Shown piece after piece: positions 44,464 to 53,594 of a DNA stretch of 64,000 bases. The DNA comes from Rhodobacterales bacterium LSUCC0031 (GTDB lineage Bacteria; Pseudomonadota; Alphaproteobacteria; Rhodobacterales; Rhodobacteraceae). The stretch covers positions 1 through 64,000 of the forward strand of contig WVSP01000003.1 of assembly GCA_015689735.1 (NCBI GenBank), read 5' to 3'. Within the stretch, counting starts at the first letter, position 1. Each line of letters begins with the position of its first letter. Made by a program: the position numbers and the translations under genes. The notes below the pieces were generated by a model, which saw nothing but the letters and a program-made list of their open reading frames with translations, searched no databases and was not told the DNA's origin.

Positions 44464-46206
44464 ATGTCAGCTTTTCTGGATGTAGAGCGGTCGCTGACCG
44501 GGCGGCGCTGGCTCAGCCCTGATCCCGAGACCTTGCGCCTTGCCGAGGCCTTGATGCAGCGCGCCGATGTGCCGCCGGGATTGGCACAGATCCTTGCGCG
44601 GCGCGGTGTGACACCCGATGGTGCGGCGGCTTTTCTGTCACCATCCTTGCGTGACCTTCTGCCCGATCCGATGCAGCTGCGCGATATGGGACGCGCGGCG
44701 GAGCGGATCTTGATGGCCCTTGCGCGGCGCGAAAAGATCGCGATCTTCGCCGATTACGATGTCGATGGCGGCGCTTCGGCTGCACTGTTGATAGATTGGC
44801 TGCGCGCCTTGGGGCATGGGGCCACGCTTTATATCCCCGACCGCATCGACGAGGGCTATGGCCCCAATGACGCGGCGATGGCTGCGCTGGCCAAGGATCA
44901 CGGGCTGATCATCTGCGTGGATTGCGGAACTTTGTCCCACGGGCCAATCGCGGCGGCCAAGGGGGCGGATGTGATCGTGCTCGATCACCACCTTGCAGCA
45001 GCTGATTTGCCTGATTGTGTCGCGGTGGTGAACCCCAACCGCCAGGACGAAGACGGCAGCCTTGGCCATCTTTGTGCAGCAGGCGTGGTATTTATGACGC
45101 TTGTTGCCCTCAATGCGCGGCTGCGTGCAGCCACCAAACCAACCCCCGACCTGATGGCGATGCTTGATCTGGTGGCGCTGGCGACGGTGGCTGATGTCGC
45201 GCCTCTGATTGGGGTCAACCGCGCCTTTGTGCGCCAAGGGCTCAAGGTGATGGCGCGCCGCGCGCGGCCGGGGCTCGTGGCGCTGGCCGATGTCGCGCGC
45301 CTCGACCGGCCACCGACGAGCTATCACCTGGGCTATGTGCTCGGGCCGCGCGTGAATGCGGGCGGGCGGATCGGGGCGGCAGATCTGGGCGCACGGCTCC
45401 TAGCCACGACCGACCCGGCCGAGGCGCGGGCCTTGGCCCAGCGCCTTGACACGCTCAACACCGACCGCCGCGAGATCGAGGGCCGCGTGCGCGACGCAGC
45501 CCTCGCACAGGCGGAGGCGCGCGGGTTGGAGGCACCGCTCGTCTGGGCCGCTGATAACGGCTGGCACCCCGGCGTGGTCGGCATCGTTGCCGCACGCCTG
45601 AAGGAGGCCACGAACCGCCCTGCCGTGGTGATCGGCTTTGAAGGCGAGGAGGGCAAAGGCTCGGGCCGGTCGGTCAGCGGTGTGGATCTGGGCGCTGCGA
45701 TCCAAAAGCTGGCCGCCGAAGGCTTGATCACGAAAGGTGGCGGTCACCGCATGGCCGCGGGCCTCAGCCTGACACGCGGGCAACTGGAGCCTGCAATGAC
45801 ACGGCTGTCGGAGATTTTGGACAAACAAGGCGCCGCAGCGCGTGGTGTCGCCGATCTGCGCCTTGACGGTGTCTTGATGCCGACCGCCTGCCAAGTGGCA
45901 TTGATCGAAGCGCTGGAAGATGCCGGGCCTTTTGGCGCCGCCGCCCCGGCCCCGCGCTTTGCCCTGCCCAACTTGCGTATCCGCTACACAAAGCCCGTCG
46001 GCCAAGGGCATCTGAAGCTGACATTCTTCGACGGTCAAACTACGATCGACGCGATCTGCTTCGACGCCGAGGCCAATGGGCTGGCCACGGCACTTGCCGC
46101 GCATGCAGGCCGCGCCGTCCATGTCGCAGGCCGAGTCGAGATCAATTATTGGAATGGCCGCCAAAGCGTCCAACTCCGCCTCGAGGATGCGGCCTGGGCT
46201 GAATAG
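44464..46206 (+). CDS. recJ: Single-stranded-DNA exonuclease RecJ
   Basis: A 580-residue 5'-3' exonuclease for recombination and mismatch repair. DHH-family motifs are in order: FADYDVDGGASAALLIDWL, CVDCGTLSHGP, VLDHHLAA, and the DHHA1 signature TKGGGHRMAAGLS. Near the DxD site, family members commonly read DYDVDGxTS; here Ala replaces Thr, a mild change. The length is normal. It is followed closely by tRNA-Glu. Confidence 0.95.
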   Translation: MSAFLDVERSLTGRRWLSPDPETLRLAEALMQRADVPPGLAQILARRGVTPDGAAAFLSPSLRDLLPDPMQLRDMGRAAERILMALARREKIAIFADYDVDGGASAALLIDWLRALGHGATLYIPDRIDEGYGPNDAAMAALAKDHGLIICVDCGTLSHGPIAAAKGADVIVLDHHLAAADLPDCVAVVNPNRQDEDGSLGHLCAAGVVFMTLVALNARLRAATKPTPDLMAMLDLVALATVADVAPLIGVNRAFVRQGLKVMARRARPGLVALADVARLDRPPTSYHLGYVLGPRVNAGGRIGAADLGARLLATTDPAEARALAQRLDTLNTDRREIEGRVRDAALAQAEARGLEAPLVWAADNGWHPGVVGIVAARLKEATNRPAVVIGFEGEEGKGSGRSVSGVDLGAAIQKLAAEGLITKGGGHRMAAGLSLTRGQLEPAMTRLSEILDKQGAAARGVADLRLDGVLMPTACQVALIEALEDAGPFGAAAPAPRFALPNLRIRYTKPVGQGHLKLTFFDGQTTIDAICFDAEANGLATALAAHAGRAVHVAGRVEINYWNGRQSVQLRLEDAAWAE

Positions 46207-46292
46207 TGCCTGTGCGAAGTTTCGTCGCCAAGACCGAAAAATCCGCTTGAACCCCGCCGCGCCATTTCTTAGAAGCGCGACACGCTACGTGT

Positions 46293-46367
46293 GGCCCGTT
46301 CGTCTATCGGTTAGGACGTCAGGTTTTCAACCTGAAAAGAGGGGTTCGACTCCCCTACGGGCTGCCA
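46293..46367 (+). tRNA. tRNA-Glu (anticodon UUC)
   Basis: A 75-base cloverleaf with encoded CCA. Acceptor GGCCCGT pairs with ACGGGCT (one G-U at the end). The anticodon stem TCAGG/CCTGA encloses loop TTTTCAA with anticodon TTC at 46326-46328. The T arm is AGGGG-TTCGACT-CCCCT. It reads GAA and GAG. Confidence 0.97.
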
Positions 46368-46554
46368 CTTTCCCGAATAGTCGCTTTCAGCAAATTACAC
46401 CCTGTGGCCTGGCAGGGCTCGAGATGGGCGCTCACCAAGCGACGCCGAACAGTGGTCGGTTGCCACGCGCATCACGGAGCAGTACCGAAAGGTCTTTTCA
46501 GGAAGTCCCGATGTCGCGCCATCGCGCATTGCTCGCATTGCCCGTTCGCGGCAA

Positions 46555-46989
46555 TTATCTCGCCTGCTTTGCAAGGCCCGCGGCGAGGGTCGACGCGCTG
46601 TCGAACGGCGCAAATTCGTATGTCACGTCCGAAAACTGATCAACTGGAAAGACATAGAGAAAGCGCGCGCCCTTGGGGCCTGCGATCGTGCTATGTGCCA
46701 TGTCGCCAGGGACAAAAAGTGCCACGCCGGCTGCAAGATCGTGTTGCACATCGCCGATGGTGACAACGGCATCCCCTTCAAGTCCAAGATAGACTTCCGG
46801 CGGTGCATGTCGGTGTGACGGAAGGGTGCCGTTTGGGTCGAACTCGGCAATGCCGACGACCAATTGCGTGGTGCCAGGCGTTTTCGTCGCATCAAAAATC
46901 GTGCGCCACCGTACGGTTCCAAATGCGGGGTCGGAGCCCCCTTCAAGTGGGAGCGTATTCCATTCCACTCTTATGCCAGTTTGGGGCAT
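46555..46989 (-). CDS. Single-domain cupin, DddK-like metal site
   Basis: A cupin with metal-site motif HRHAPPEVYLGLEG (two His, Glu, Tyr) and the second-motif His in PGDMAHSTI. As I recall SAR11 DMSP lyase DddK, these ligand positions and the VRW and FPVDQFSDVTY-like framework align with it, but many unrelated cupins share this layout. The in-frame ATG at 46989 gives 144 residues. The frame stays open to a TTG at 47130 with a ChrR-like stretch (HADTAWVPWLNP), so a longer protein or a fused remnant is possible. Lyase activity is only a hypothesis. Confidence 0.65.
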   Translation of the reverse strand: MPQTGIRVEWNTLPLEGGSDPAFGTVRWRTIFDATKTPGTTQLVVGIAEFDPNGTLPSHRHAPPEVYLGLEGDAVVTIGDVQHDLAAGVALFVPGDMAHSTIAGPKGARFLYVFPVDQFSDVTYEFAPFDSASTLAAGLAKQAR

Positions 46990-47130
46990 GGCCGCCGATA
47001 AAAGGCTGATGGCGTCGCGTAGATCTTGCACCTTCAGCTCCGTTGCTTGGACTGCGCTGGTCGGATTGAGCCAAGGCACCCACGCTGTGTCAGCATGGAT
47101 TGCGACAGCATACTGTTCAGCCGCGACCAA

Positions 47131-47506
47131 GCGTGATCCGACAGAGGTTAACGCCGGTTAATGCCCTCGGGTGACAGGGCGGTCACAGATGATGCTGGCC
47201 GCGTCTTTTGCGCGAAGGGATCGCAACATGAACCGCCTGAGCATCCTCCAGACCCGTTTGACGGGTGCCGACTTTGTCGCCCTGTACAAGTTTACGGTGC
47301 CAGTGTTGGGAACCCATGATTGGCAGCGCAAGGGTTTGACGGCGAGGCTGCGACAGGCTGGTCGTCAAGCGCGCAGATCAATCCAACACCCCAAGAACCC
47401 GAAGGCCATGATGCCTTGCGTGGCGGACGACACGATCTCGTCGGGGCAAGCCCGTCGATCAGTGTCGGATCGCCGGTCGCTTGGGTAGGCGGAAGCGAGA
47501 ACCCTC
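47131..47506. other. Spacer upstream of phaC without a recognised gene
   Basis: 376 bases between the divergent cupin and phaC. Open frames on both strands have no recognisable product. TTAAC-GCCG-GTTAA (47148-47161) is a short dyad near the cupin start. The region is long enough for a phaC promoter and leader, but no FNR/FixK-type box was seen. Confidence 0.4.
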
Positions 47507-49390
47507 ATGCCTGACAGCCACACCAAAGCAAAAGACCAAAGGCTGCCTTTCGCCGCGCATGCTCGCCGCCCCCCCACGGTCGCGGGCAAGGGAGCAGCGC
47601 CACCCGAGGTGGAATGTGGCCTCGATGCCGAGCCGCCCGAATTTTTGCAGACATCACCCCTGGTGGCACTGGACCGCTACAGCACCAAAAGCCTTGACCG
47701 TGCCGCCAATGCCCATCTTGCCCGTTTCACGCTTGGCGTGTCGCCCTATGGGCTGTCTTCGACCTTTTTTACATGGTGGGCGCATCTGCTCGGGTCACCC
47801 GGCAAACAGGTGCAACTCATGGAGAAAGCCACGCGCAAGGCGATGCGCCTTGCGATCTATGCGGCGGCCTGGACCCGCAACCCCGACACGCCGCCCTGCA
47901 TCGCCCCCCTGCCACATGATCACCGTTTCGACCACGAAGCATGGCAAAGCTGGCCCAGTAACTTGATTTACCAGAATTTTTTGTTGACGCAGCAATGGTG
48001 GTACAATGCTGCCTGCGATATCGACGGCGTCACCGCGCGCGATGAGCAAGTCGTCTCCTTTGTCAGCCGACAGATGCTTGACATAGTGTCGCCATCAAAT
48101 TTCATCGCCACCAATCCCGAGGTTGCACAAACCACCCTTCATGAAGGTGGTGCGAACCTCGTGCGCGGAATGCAAAATTTCCTCGAGGATTGGGAGCGCG
48201 CGATATCGGGCAAGCGACCCGTCGGCACACAGGATTACCTGCCCGGTCGTGACGTCGCCATCAGCCCCGGCAAGGTGGTGTTTCGACACCACCTGTTGGA
48301 GCTGATCCAATATGGCCCCACGACGAAGACGGTAAAGCCAGAACCCATCTTGATGGTGCCGGCATGGATCATGAAATACTACATCCTCGATCTCAGCCCT
48401 GCAAACTCGTTGGTCAAATACCTCGTGGGCAAGGGATTCACCGTCTTCATGATCTCGTGGCGCAACCCCACCGCCGCCGATCGCAACATCGGAATGGATG
48501 ATTATGTCGCCGCCCTGACCGCGGCGATGGCCGCCGTCTGTGCGATCAAACCCGACCACAAGATACATGGTATGGGCTATTGCCTTGGTGGCACTTTGAT
48601 CACGGCCAAGGCCGCGCAAATGGCGCGCGACGGCGATGACCGACTTGCCAGCCTCACGCTCTTGGCCACGCAAACCGATTTCGAAGAGCCCGGTGAGCTA
48701 CAACTCTTCGTCAGCGAAAGCGAAGTCGCCTTTCTTGAGAACATGATGTGGGATCAAGGCTATCTCGACACCAAGCAAATGGCGGGGGCGTTTCAGCTGT
48801 TGCGCTCGGCGGACTTGATCTGGTCGCGCTATGTCCATGACTACCTGATGGGTAAAAGAAAGCCGATGTTCGACCTGATGGCATGGAACGCCGACGCCAC
48901 CCGCATGCCCTACAAGATGCATAGCGAGTATCTGCGTAAATTCTATCTCGGCAATGAATTGGCCGAGGGCAAATTCCGTCTGGGCGGCAAGCCCGTGGCG
49001 ATCCATGATATCGCTGTCCCGATCTTCTGCGTCTCGACGACCTCTGACCATGTCGCGCCATGGCAGTCGGTCTTCAAGCTCCACCTGCTGGCCGATACGG
49101 CGGTAACCTTCGTCTTGACCAATGGTGGGCATAATGCCGGGATCGTCAGCCCACCGGGCTATGCAGACCGCGCCTTCCATATCCGCACGACGCAAAAGCA
49201 CGAACATGGCATGTCACCCGACGCCTGGCAGGCCGCGGCCAAGCAGCACGTTGGGTCATGGTGGCCCGCACTGGTCGCGTGGCTGGACGCACGATCGGGC
49301 AAGGCGATCGCGCCACCACCCCTTGGCGGCAATAGCCCGCCCTATCTGCCCATCGACGACGCACCGGGCAGCTATGTGTTCCAGCATTAG
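47507..49390 (+). CDS. phaC: Poly(3-hydroxyalkanoate) synthase, class I-like
   Basis: A 627-residue polymerase joining 3-hydroxyacyl-CoA into storage polyester. The catalytic Cys, near residue 359, is in the lipase-like box GYCLGG. The Asp is in TSDHVAPW and the His in TNGGHNAGIV; PAWIMKYYILDLSPANSLV and FMISWRNPTAADRN are synthase motifs. The N-terminal ~45 residues are variable. Only a weak GGAAGCGAGA precedes the ATG. No phaA, phaB or phasin is adjacent; instead phosphotransacetylase and acetate kinase follow. Confidence 0.93.
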   Translation: MPDSHTKAKDQRLPFAAHARRPPTVAGKGAAPPEVECGLDAEPPEFLQTSPLVALDRYSTKSLDRAANAHLARFTLGVSPYGLSSTFFTWWAHLLGSPGKQVQLMEKATRKAMRLAIYAAAWTRNPDTPPCIAPLPHDHRFDHEAWQSWPSNLIYQNFLLTQQWWYNAACDIDGVTARDEQVVSFVSRQMLDIVSPSNFIATNPEVAQTTLHEGGANLVRGMQNFLEDWERAISGKRPVGTQDYLPGRDVAISPGKVVFRHHLLELIQYGPTTKTVKPEPILMVPAWIMKYYILDLSPANSLVKYLVGKGFTVFMISWRNPTAADRNIGMDDYVAALTAAMAAVCAIKPDHKIHGMGYCLGGTLITAKAAQMARDGDDRLASLTLLATQTDFEEPGELQLFVSESEVAFLENMMWDQGYLDTKQMAGAFQLLRSADLIWSRYVHDYLMGKRKPMFDLMAWNADATRMPYKMHSEYLRKFYLGNELAEGKFRLGGKPVAIHDIAVPIFCVSTTSDHVAPWQSVFKLHLLADTAVTFVLTNGGHNAGIVSPPGYADRAFHIRTTQKHEHGMSPDAWQAAAKQHVGSWWPALVAWLDARSGKAIAPPPLGGNSPPYLPIDDAPGSYVFQH

Positions 49391-49404
49391 CGGCGGTGAG
49401 CAGC

Positions 49405-50808
49405 ATGCCCCCGACGATCAAGAACAAGACCATCGACACGCTCCGGATCGGCGATTATGCGCGTGTCAGACGGCGCTTCACGCGCGCCGATATCGGCACC
49501 TTCATCGCTTTCGCAGCACATGTTTTGGACGAGGGTATCGACCGCGAATTGGCCGCCGATGCCAGCTTTCGTGCCGCGATCGCCGCCGGAGGTTCTGCCG
49601 TGACGCTGCTTTGCGCACTGATCGCGGCACGGCTCCCCGGTCCGGGCTGCAAAATCACGCAAATGCACCTCGATTTCGCGAACCCACTGCGACACGGGGA
49701 CGAGGCCATATTGCAAGTCACAGTTGCCGCGATTGACCAAGCCACCGCCACTGTCACGCTCGATCTTGGCTGCCTGCTGGCCGATGAAACCCTGGTTCTT
49801 TCGGGCCAGGTCACGGCGATCGCACCCAAGACGCCCATCTCGCGTCCTTTCGGGAGGGCTGTGGCCCTCGACAGTGATACCGCGCCGGATCGGCTGACCG
49901 GGATCGAGGCGCGCGCCAAAAAGGTACCATCGGTGCGCATGGCAGTCGTGAACCCGGTCGATGCGGCATCACTCATAGGCGCGCGCGACAGTGCCGAGGC
50001 TGGCTTGATCACGCCCATTCTGATCGGCCCCACCGCGCAGATACGCGCCACCGCTGCGGCAAGCGGGCTTGATCTTTCAAGTTTCGACCTCATCGAATGC
50101 CACGATGCGCAAGCTGCCGCTGAAAAAGCCGCAGCACTTGCCGTCGATGGGGCTTGTGACGCCATCATGAAGGGTGTGATCCACACCGACATCTTGCTAC
50201 GTGCCGTGTTACACCACGCGGGTTTGCGCACTGATCGCCGCCTCAGCCATGTCTTCGTTGAAGATGTGCCGCGTTACCCCCGCCTTCTCTTTGTGGCAGA
50301 TGCCGCGGTCAATATTTCCCCAGATCTGGCAACCTTGCGCGACATCGTCCAGAACACGGTGGACCTTGCCCATGCGCTGGGCATCGTAAGGCCCAAGGTC
50401 GCGATGCTATCCGCCGTCGAGACCGTGACCAGCGACATCCCCTCGACCATAGCCGCCGCAGCGATCTGCAAGATGGCCGACCGGGGCGAGATCACCGGGG
50501 CCGATATCGACGGACCATTGGCCCTCGACAATGCGGTGTCCGAACAGGCGGCACGGATGAAGGGGATCACATCGCCCGTCGCAGGGCGCGCCGATATCCT
50601 GATCGCGCCCAATATCGAGGCAGCCAATATACTGGCCAAGGACCTCGACTATCTGGCCGCAGCCGAGGCCGCGGGCATTGCCTTGGGTGCGCGTGTGCCA
50701 ATTGCGCTGACCAGCCGCGCAGATACCCCGCGTGAGCGGCGCGCCTCGGCCGCACTGGCCGCAATCATGGTGGATGCCGATAAACGAAAGCGCGAGGCAA
50801 AATCATGA
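49405..50808 (+). CDS. MaoC-like hydratase fused to phosphate acetyl/butyryltransferase
   Basis: A 467-residue fusion. The N-terminal ~145 residues are MaoC/R-hydratase-like (IGDYARVRRRFTRADIGTFI, MHLDFANPLRHGDE). Residues about 165-467 are a phosphate acyltransferase (MKGVIHTDILLRAVL, VAMLSAVETVTSDIPST, DGPLALDNAVSEQAA). It would convert acyl-CoA and phosphate to acyl phosphate for the acetate kinase whose ATG overlaps its stop. The MaoC part could feed R-3-hydroxyacyl-CoA to phaC upstream, an inference. ATG at 49405 follows GGTGAG; GTG at 49396 is the alternative. Confidence 0.9.
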   Translation: MPPTIKNKTIDTLRIGDYARVRRRFTRADIGTFIAFAAHVLDEGIDRELAADASFRAAIAAGGSAVTLLCALIAARLPGPGCKITQMHLDFANPLRHGDEAILQVTVAAIDQATATVTLDLGCLLADETLVLSGQVTAIAPKTPISRPFGRAVALDSDTAPDRLTGIEARAKKVPSVRMAVVNPVDAASLIGARDSAEAGLITPILIGPTAQIRATAAASGLDLSSFDLIECHDAQAAAEKAAALAVDGACDAIMKGVIHTDILLRAVLHHAGLRTDRRLSHVFVEDVPRYPRLLFVADAAVNISPDLATLRDIVQNTVDLAHALGIVRPKVAMLSAVETVTSDIPSTIAAAAICKMADRGEITGADIDGPLALDNAVSEQAARMKGITSPVAGRADILIAPNIEAANILAKDLDYLAAAEAAGIALGARVPIALTSRADTPRERRASAALAAIMVDADKRKREAKS

Positions 50809-52013
50809 GCGCGCCTGTCATCGTCACGCTGAATGCAGGCTCATCAAGCTTGCGCTGCGCAGTCTTTGACCGCACCCCTGATGGGCCGACACTCAGATTG
50901 CGCCTCGGTCTGCGCGGGCTGCCCGAGCGGATGATCTGGGAGAGGCACGCGCCGCGTACGAACACGACCGCCACCCGCACCCTTGCCCCGCCTGATCCCC
51001 CGGCCAAGGCGCAAGACATCGCGCGCGCCACGATGCTCAAGCTGTTGCTTGCAGAGATCGACGCAAGCGAGATCGCGGTGGTGGCCCACCGGGTTGTCCA
51101 TGGCGGCCAAAACTATGGCGCTCCCGTGGTCGTGGATCGTGACATCCTCTGTGCGCTCGACAAGCTTTCGCCGCTTGCGCCTGGCCATCAGCCACACAAC
51201 CTCGCCGCGATCCGCGCCCTTGCTGAACGCTTTCCACAGATTGTCCAAATCGCCTGTTTCGACACGCGCTTTCACCACAGCCTGTCACCAAACGACCGCA
51301 TCTTCGCTTTGCCAAAACACCTCATCGACGCAGGTATCATGCGTTACGGCTTTCACGGTCTTTCCTATGAACATATCGCGACAACCCTTGCCAAGAGCGC
51401 ACCTGCGCTTGCCGCTGGCCGGGTCATCGTCGCGCATCTCGGCCATGGTGCCAGTATGTGCGCGATGCAAGATGGGCGCTCGGTCGCGACGACCATGGGG
51501 ATGACCGCACTCGATGGGCTGCCGATGGGCCGACGTTCGGGATCGCTCGATCCGGGTATCTTGCTCTACCTTATCGAGGAGATCGGCATGACCCCCGCCG
51601 CTGTGCGCCAGATGCTTTATGAGCGGTCCGGCCTTCTTGGTCTGTCGGGAATCAGCGGCGAGATGACGACGCTTTTGGCAAGTGACGATCCCAATGCCGC
51701 ACGCGCCGTCGATTATTTCATCTATCGCTGCCAGCGCGAAATCGGCTCGCTCAGCGCGGCGCTTGGCGGCATTGATGGGCTTGTTTTCACCGGCGGCATG
51801 GGGGTGCATGCGCACGAGATCCGCAAACGCATCTGTGCCGGTCTCGGCTGGCTTGGTGTGGTATTGGATGAAAATGCCAATCAAAACGGGGATCGGAACC
51901 TCTCGGCACAGGCGGCCAGTGTCGAAACGCTCTTGATCGCGACCAATGAAGAGGCTGTTTTGGCACGCCACGCCGAGGCGCTGCTGACGGCGCGCAAGCC
52001 AGCGATGCCCTGA
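50805..52013 (+). CDS. ackA: Acetate kinase
   Basis: A 402-residue acetate/propionate kinase making ATP from acyl phosphate. Signatures are VTLNAGSSSLRCAVFD, YGFHGLSYEHIA, GMTALDGLPMGRRSGSLDPG and FTGGMGVHAHEIRKR. It overlaps the phosphotransacetylase fusion by 4 bases (ATGA). Together they turn acetyl-CoA into acetate plus ATP, useful when respiration is limited or CoA must be freed. Confidence 0.95.
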   Translation: MSAPVIVTLNAGSSSLRCAVFDRTPDGPTLRLRLGLRGLPERMIWERHAPRTNTTATRTLAPPDPPAKAQDIARATMLKLLLAEIDASEIAVVAHRVVHGGQNYGAPVVVDRDILCALDKLSPLAPGHQPHNLAAIRALAERFPQIVQIACFDTRFHHSLSPNDRIFALPKHLIDAGIMRYGFHGLSYEHIATTLAKSAPALAAGRVIVAHLGHGASMCAMQDGRSVATTMGMTALDGLPMGRRSGSLDPGILLYLIEEIGMTPAAVRQMLYERSGLLGLSGISGEMTTLLASDDPNAARAVDYFIYRCQREIGSLSAALGGIDGLVFTGGMGVHAHEIRKRICAGLGWLGVVLDENANQNGDRNLSAQAASVETLLIATNEEAVLARHAEALLTARKPAMP

Positions 52014-52293
52014 GGTCAAAGACAGGCCGCGAACGCAGGCCTTGGCGATGAGCGACAGCCCGACATCGGAAAACAAGGGCCGCCTTATCCTGCGCTAAGG
52101 CGCGCAGCCCTGCGTGACGGGCAGAGTTTGCATGGATCCACCGCATATCTGCGAGGAAAAATGTCACAGCGTCGCGGACCCTTTACCCCTGACCCATCGG
52201 GCCATGCCTGCGCATGCCGCGTGGATGATCACACCGATGACCGCATCACCGCACCAACCACGCTGACCCAGCTCAAAGGGGGCCACGCACCCA
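52014..52293. other. Spacer between ackA and the hibernation factor gene
   Basis: 280 bases. A 16-codon open frame starts at 52048 (MSDSPTSENKGRLILR) without a ribosome site; clusters of this type often carry fabI here, so a remnant is conceivable but unproven. No terminator or operator recognised. Confidence 0.35.
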
Positions 52294-52887
52294 ATGCAGA
52301 CACCGATTGAAATCGCCTTCGTCCATGTCGCGCCGTCCGAAGAGATCAAGGCGCTGATCATCGAAAGGGCCGCGCATCTCGAGACCTTCTTTGATGGCAT
52401 CACCAGTTGCCATGTCTATGTCCGCGCGCCGCATCACAGCCAGCGCAAGGGGCATCGCTTCGACGTGACGGTCGCGCTGCGCGTTCCCGGCAAAGAACTT
52501 GTTGTTCACCACACCAAAAATGATGTCGCCGCCCATGAACATCTGCGGGTCGCCATCAGGGACGCCTTCGCCGCCATGGCGGGCGAGTTGAAAAGCTGGA
52601 AAGACCAGATCAAGGAGCCCGCCCATCCCAGTGATGGAATCGTTCAGGGCAAGGTCGTCGAAATCCGCCATGACCAAGATTTCGGACAGATCATCGCAAC
52701 CGATCAACGCCTGATCTACTTTCATCGCAACAGCGTCGTAGATGGAAGTTTCGACACATTGCAACCGCGCGACACGGTAGAGTTGGTGATCCAAACCGGC
52801 GAAAGCGCGATCGGCCCGCAAGCCAGCACCGTGCGCCGGATCGGCTCACTCACCTTCAATCCCGCCACGAAACCGAGCCGCCGATAA
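52294..52887 (+). CDS. Ribosome hibernation factor (HPF/RaiA) fused to cold-shock-like domain
   Basis: A 197-residue fusion. Residues about 1-105 match HPF/RaiA/sigma-54-modulation proteins (IEIAFVHVAPSEEIKALIIE, the strand pattern, KGHRFDVTVALRVPGKELVV). Residues about 112-185 resemble a cold-shock OB fold (DFGQIIATDQRLIYFHRNSV, DTVELVIQTGESAIGPQA). In usual long HPF the second domain is a different dimerisation module. The N-terminal half should bind the 30S decoding region; the second half may bind RNA. Location behind ackA suggests a stress or low-energy regulon. Confidence 0.85.
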   Translation: MQTPIEIAFVHVAPSEEIKALIIERAAHLETFFDGITSCHVYVRAPHHSQRKGHRFDVTVALRVPGKELVVHHTKNDVAAHEHLRVAIRDAFAAMAGELKSWKDQIKEPAHPSDGIVQGKVVEIRHDQDFGQIIATDQRLIYFHRNSVVDGSFDTLQPRDTVELVIQTGESAIGPQASTVRRIGSLTFNPATKPSRR

Positions 52888-53049
52888 ATACCGCGCCACG
52901 GGTGCGACCCACGCCTGACCGCGCGGGCCTTTGCATTGCGCAACAGGGCGCGGCCAAGCGTCATACGCGCTAGAAGTGCTGTCGCGAAGGCATTATGACA
53001 GCACAAGTCGGCATTTGGGACGCGACAACAGGAACGAAAGGTTGCGAGG

Positions 53050-53469
53050 ATGATTTCACTCGATCAGGCACGCAAGATCATCGCGGTGGCGCGCGCAAAG
53101 GGCCGCGAACTGGCGCTCAAGCCCCTATCGGTTTGCGTGCTGGATGCAGGTGGGCATGTTCTGGCCTTCGAGCGCGAAGATGGCGCAAGCCCGGGGCGCT
53201 ACGAGATCGCCCATGCCAAAGCGTACGGCGCGGTGATGCTCGGCATGCCGGGCAGCGCGCAGTTGGCCCGCGCCGAGGCGCAGGCGTTCTTCATGGCCGC
53301 CGTCAACGGGGCCTTCGGTGGCAAGGTCGTGCCGGTGCCGGGCGGGGTGCTGGTTCTGAAAGATGGGGCCGTGATCGGTGCCGTGGGGGTGACAGGCGAC
53401 ACCTCAGACAATGACGCGACCGCGGCCGTGGCGGGGATCGAAGCGGCGGGCTTTGTCGCCTCTGCCTAA
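53050..53469 (+). CDS. HbpS/GlcG-family heme- or cofactor-binding protein
   Basis: A 139-residue protein of the GlcG/HbpS/PduO-C family: LSVCVLDAGGHVLAFERED, PGRYEIAHAKAYGAVMLGM, PVPGGVLVLKDGAVIGAVGV and a C-terminal DNDATAAVAGIEAAG. Members bind heme or corrinoid and act as sensors or accessory proteins. No signal peptide is seen. It stands alone 163 bases after the hibernation factor. The role is not clear. Confidence 0.88.
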   Translation: MISLDQARKIIAVARAKGRELALKPLSVCVLDAGGHVLAFEREDGASPGRYEIAHAKAYGAVMLGMPGSAQLARAEAQAFFMAAVNGAFGGKVVPVPGGVLVLKDGAVIGAVGVTGDTSDNDATAAVAGIEAAGFVASA

Positions 53470-53594
53470 GGGTGCCGCGCAGCAATATGCCTCATTTCTG
53501 GGCAAATGCGCGGAAATGGGGCCATCGGCGGCGATCAAATCGTTGCGTTCGTGACGAATAGCGCTAGACCTGAGGCCAGCGAGGGGGAATGTGC

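Noticed and set aside
46368-46554. Integrated element downstream of tRNA-Glu
   Set aside because: No integrase gene follows and no copy of the tRNA 3' end was noticed as an attachment repeat.
47171-47488. 105-codon plus-strand frame before phaC
   Set aside because: No ribosome site at its first codon, no recognised similarity, and an odd residue composition; treated as leader or spacer.
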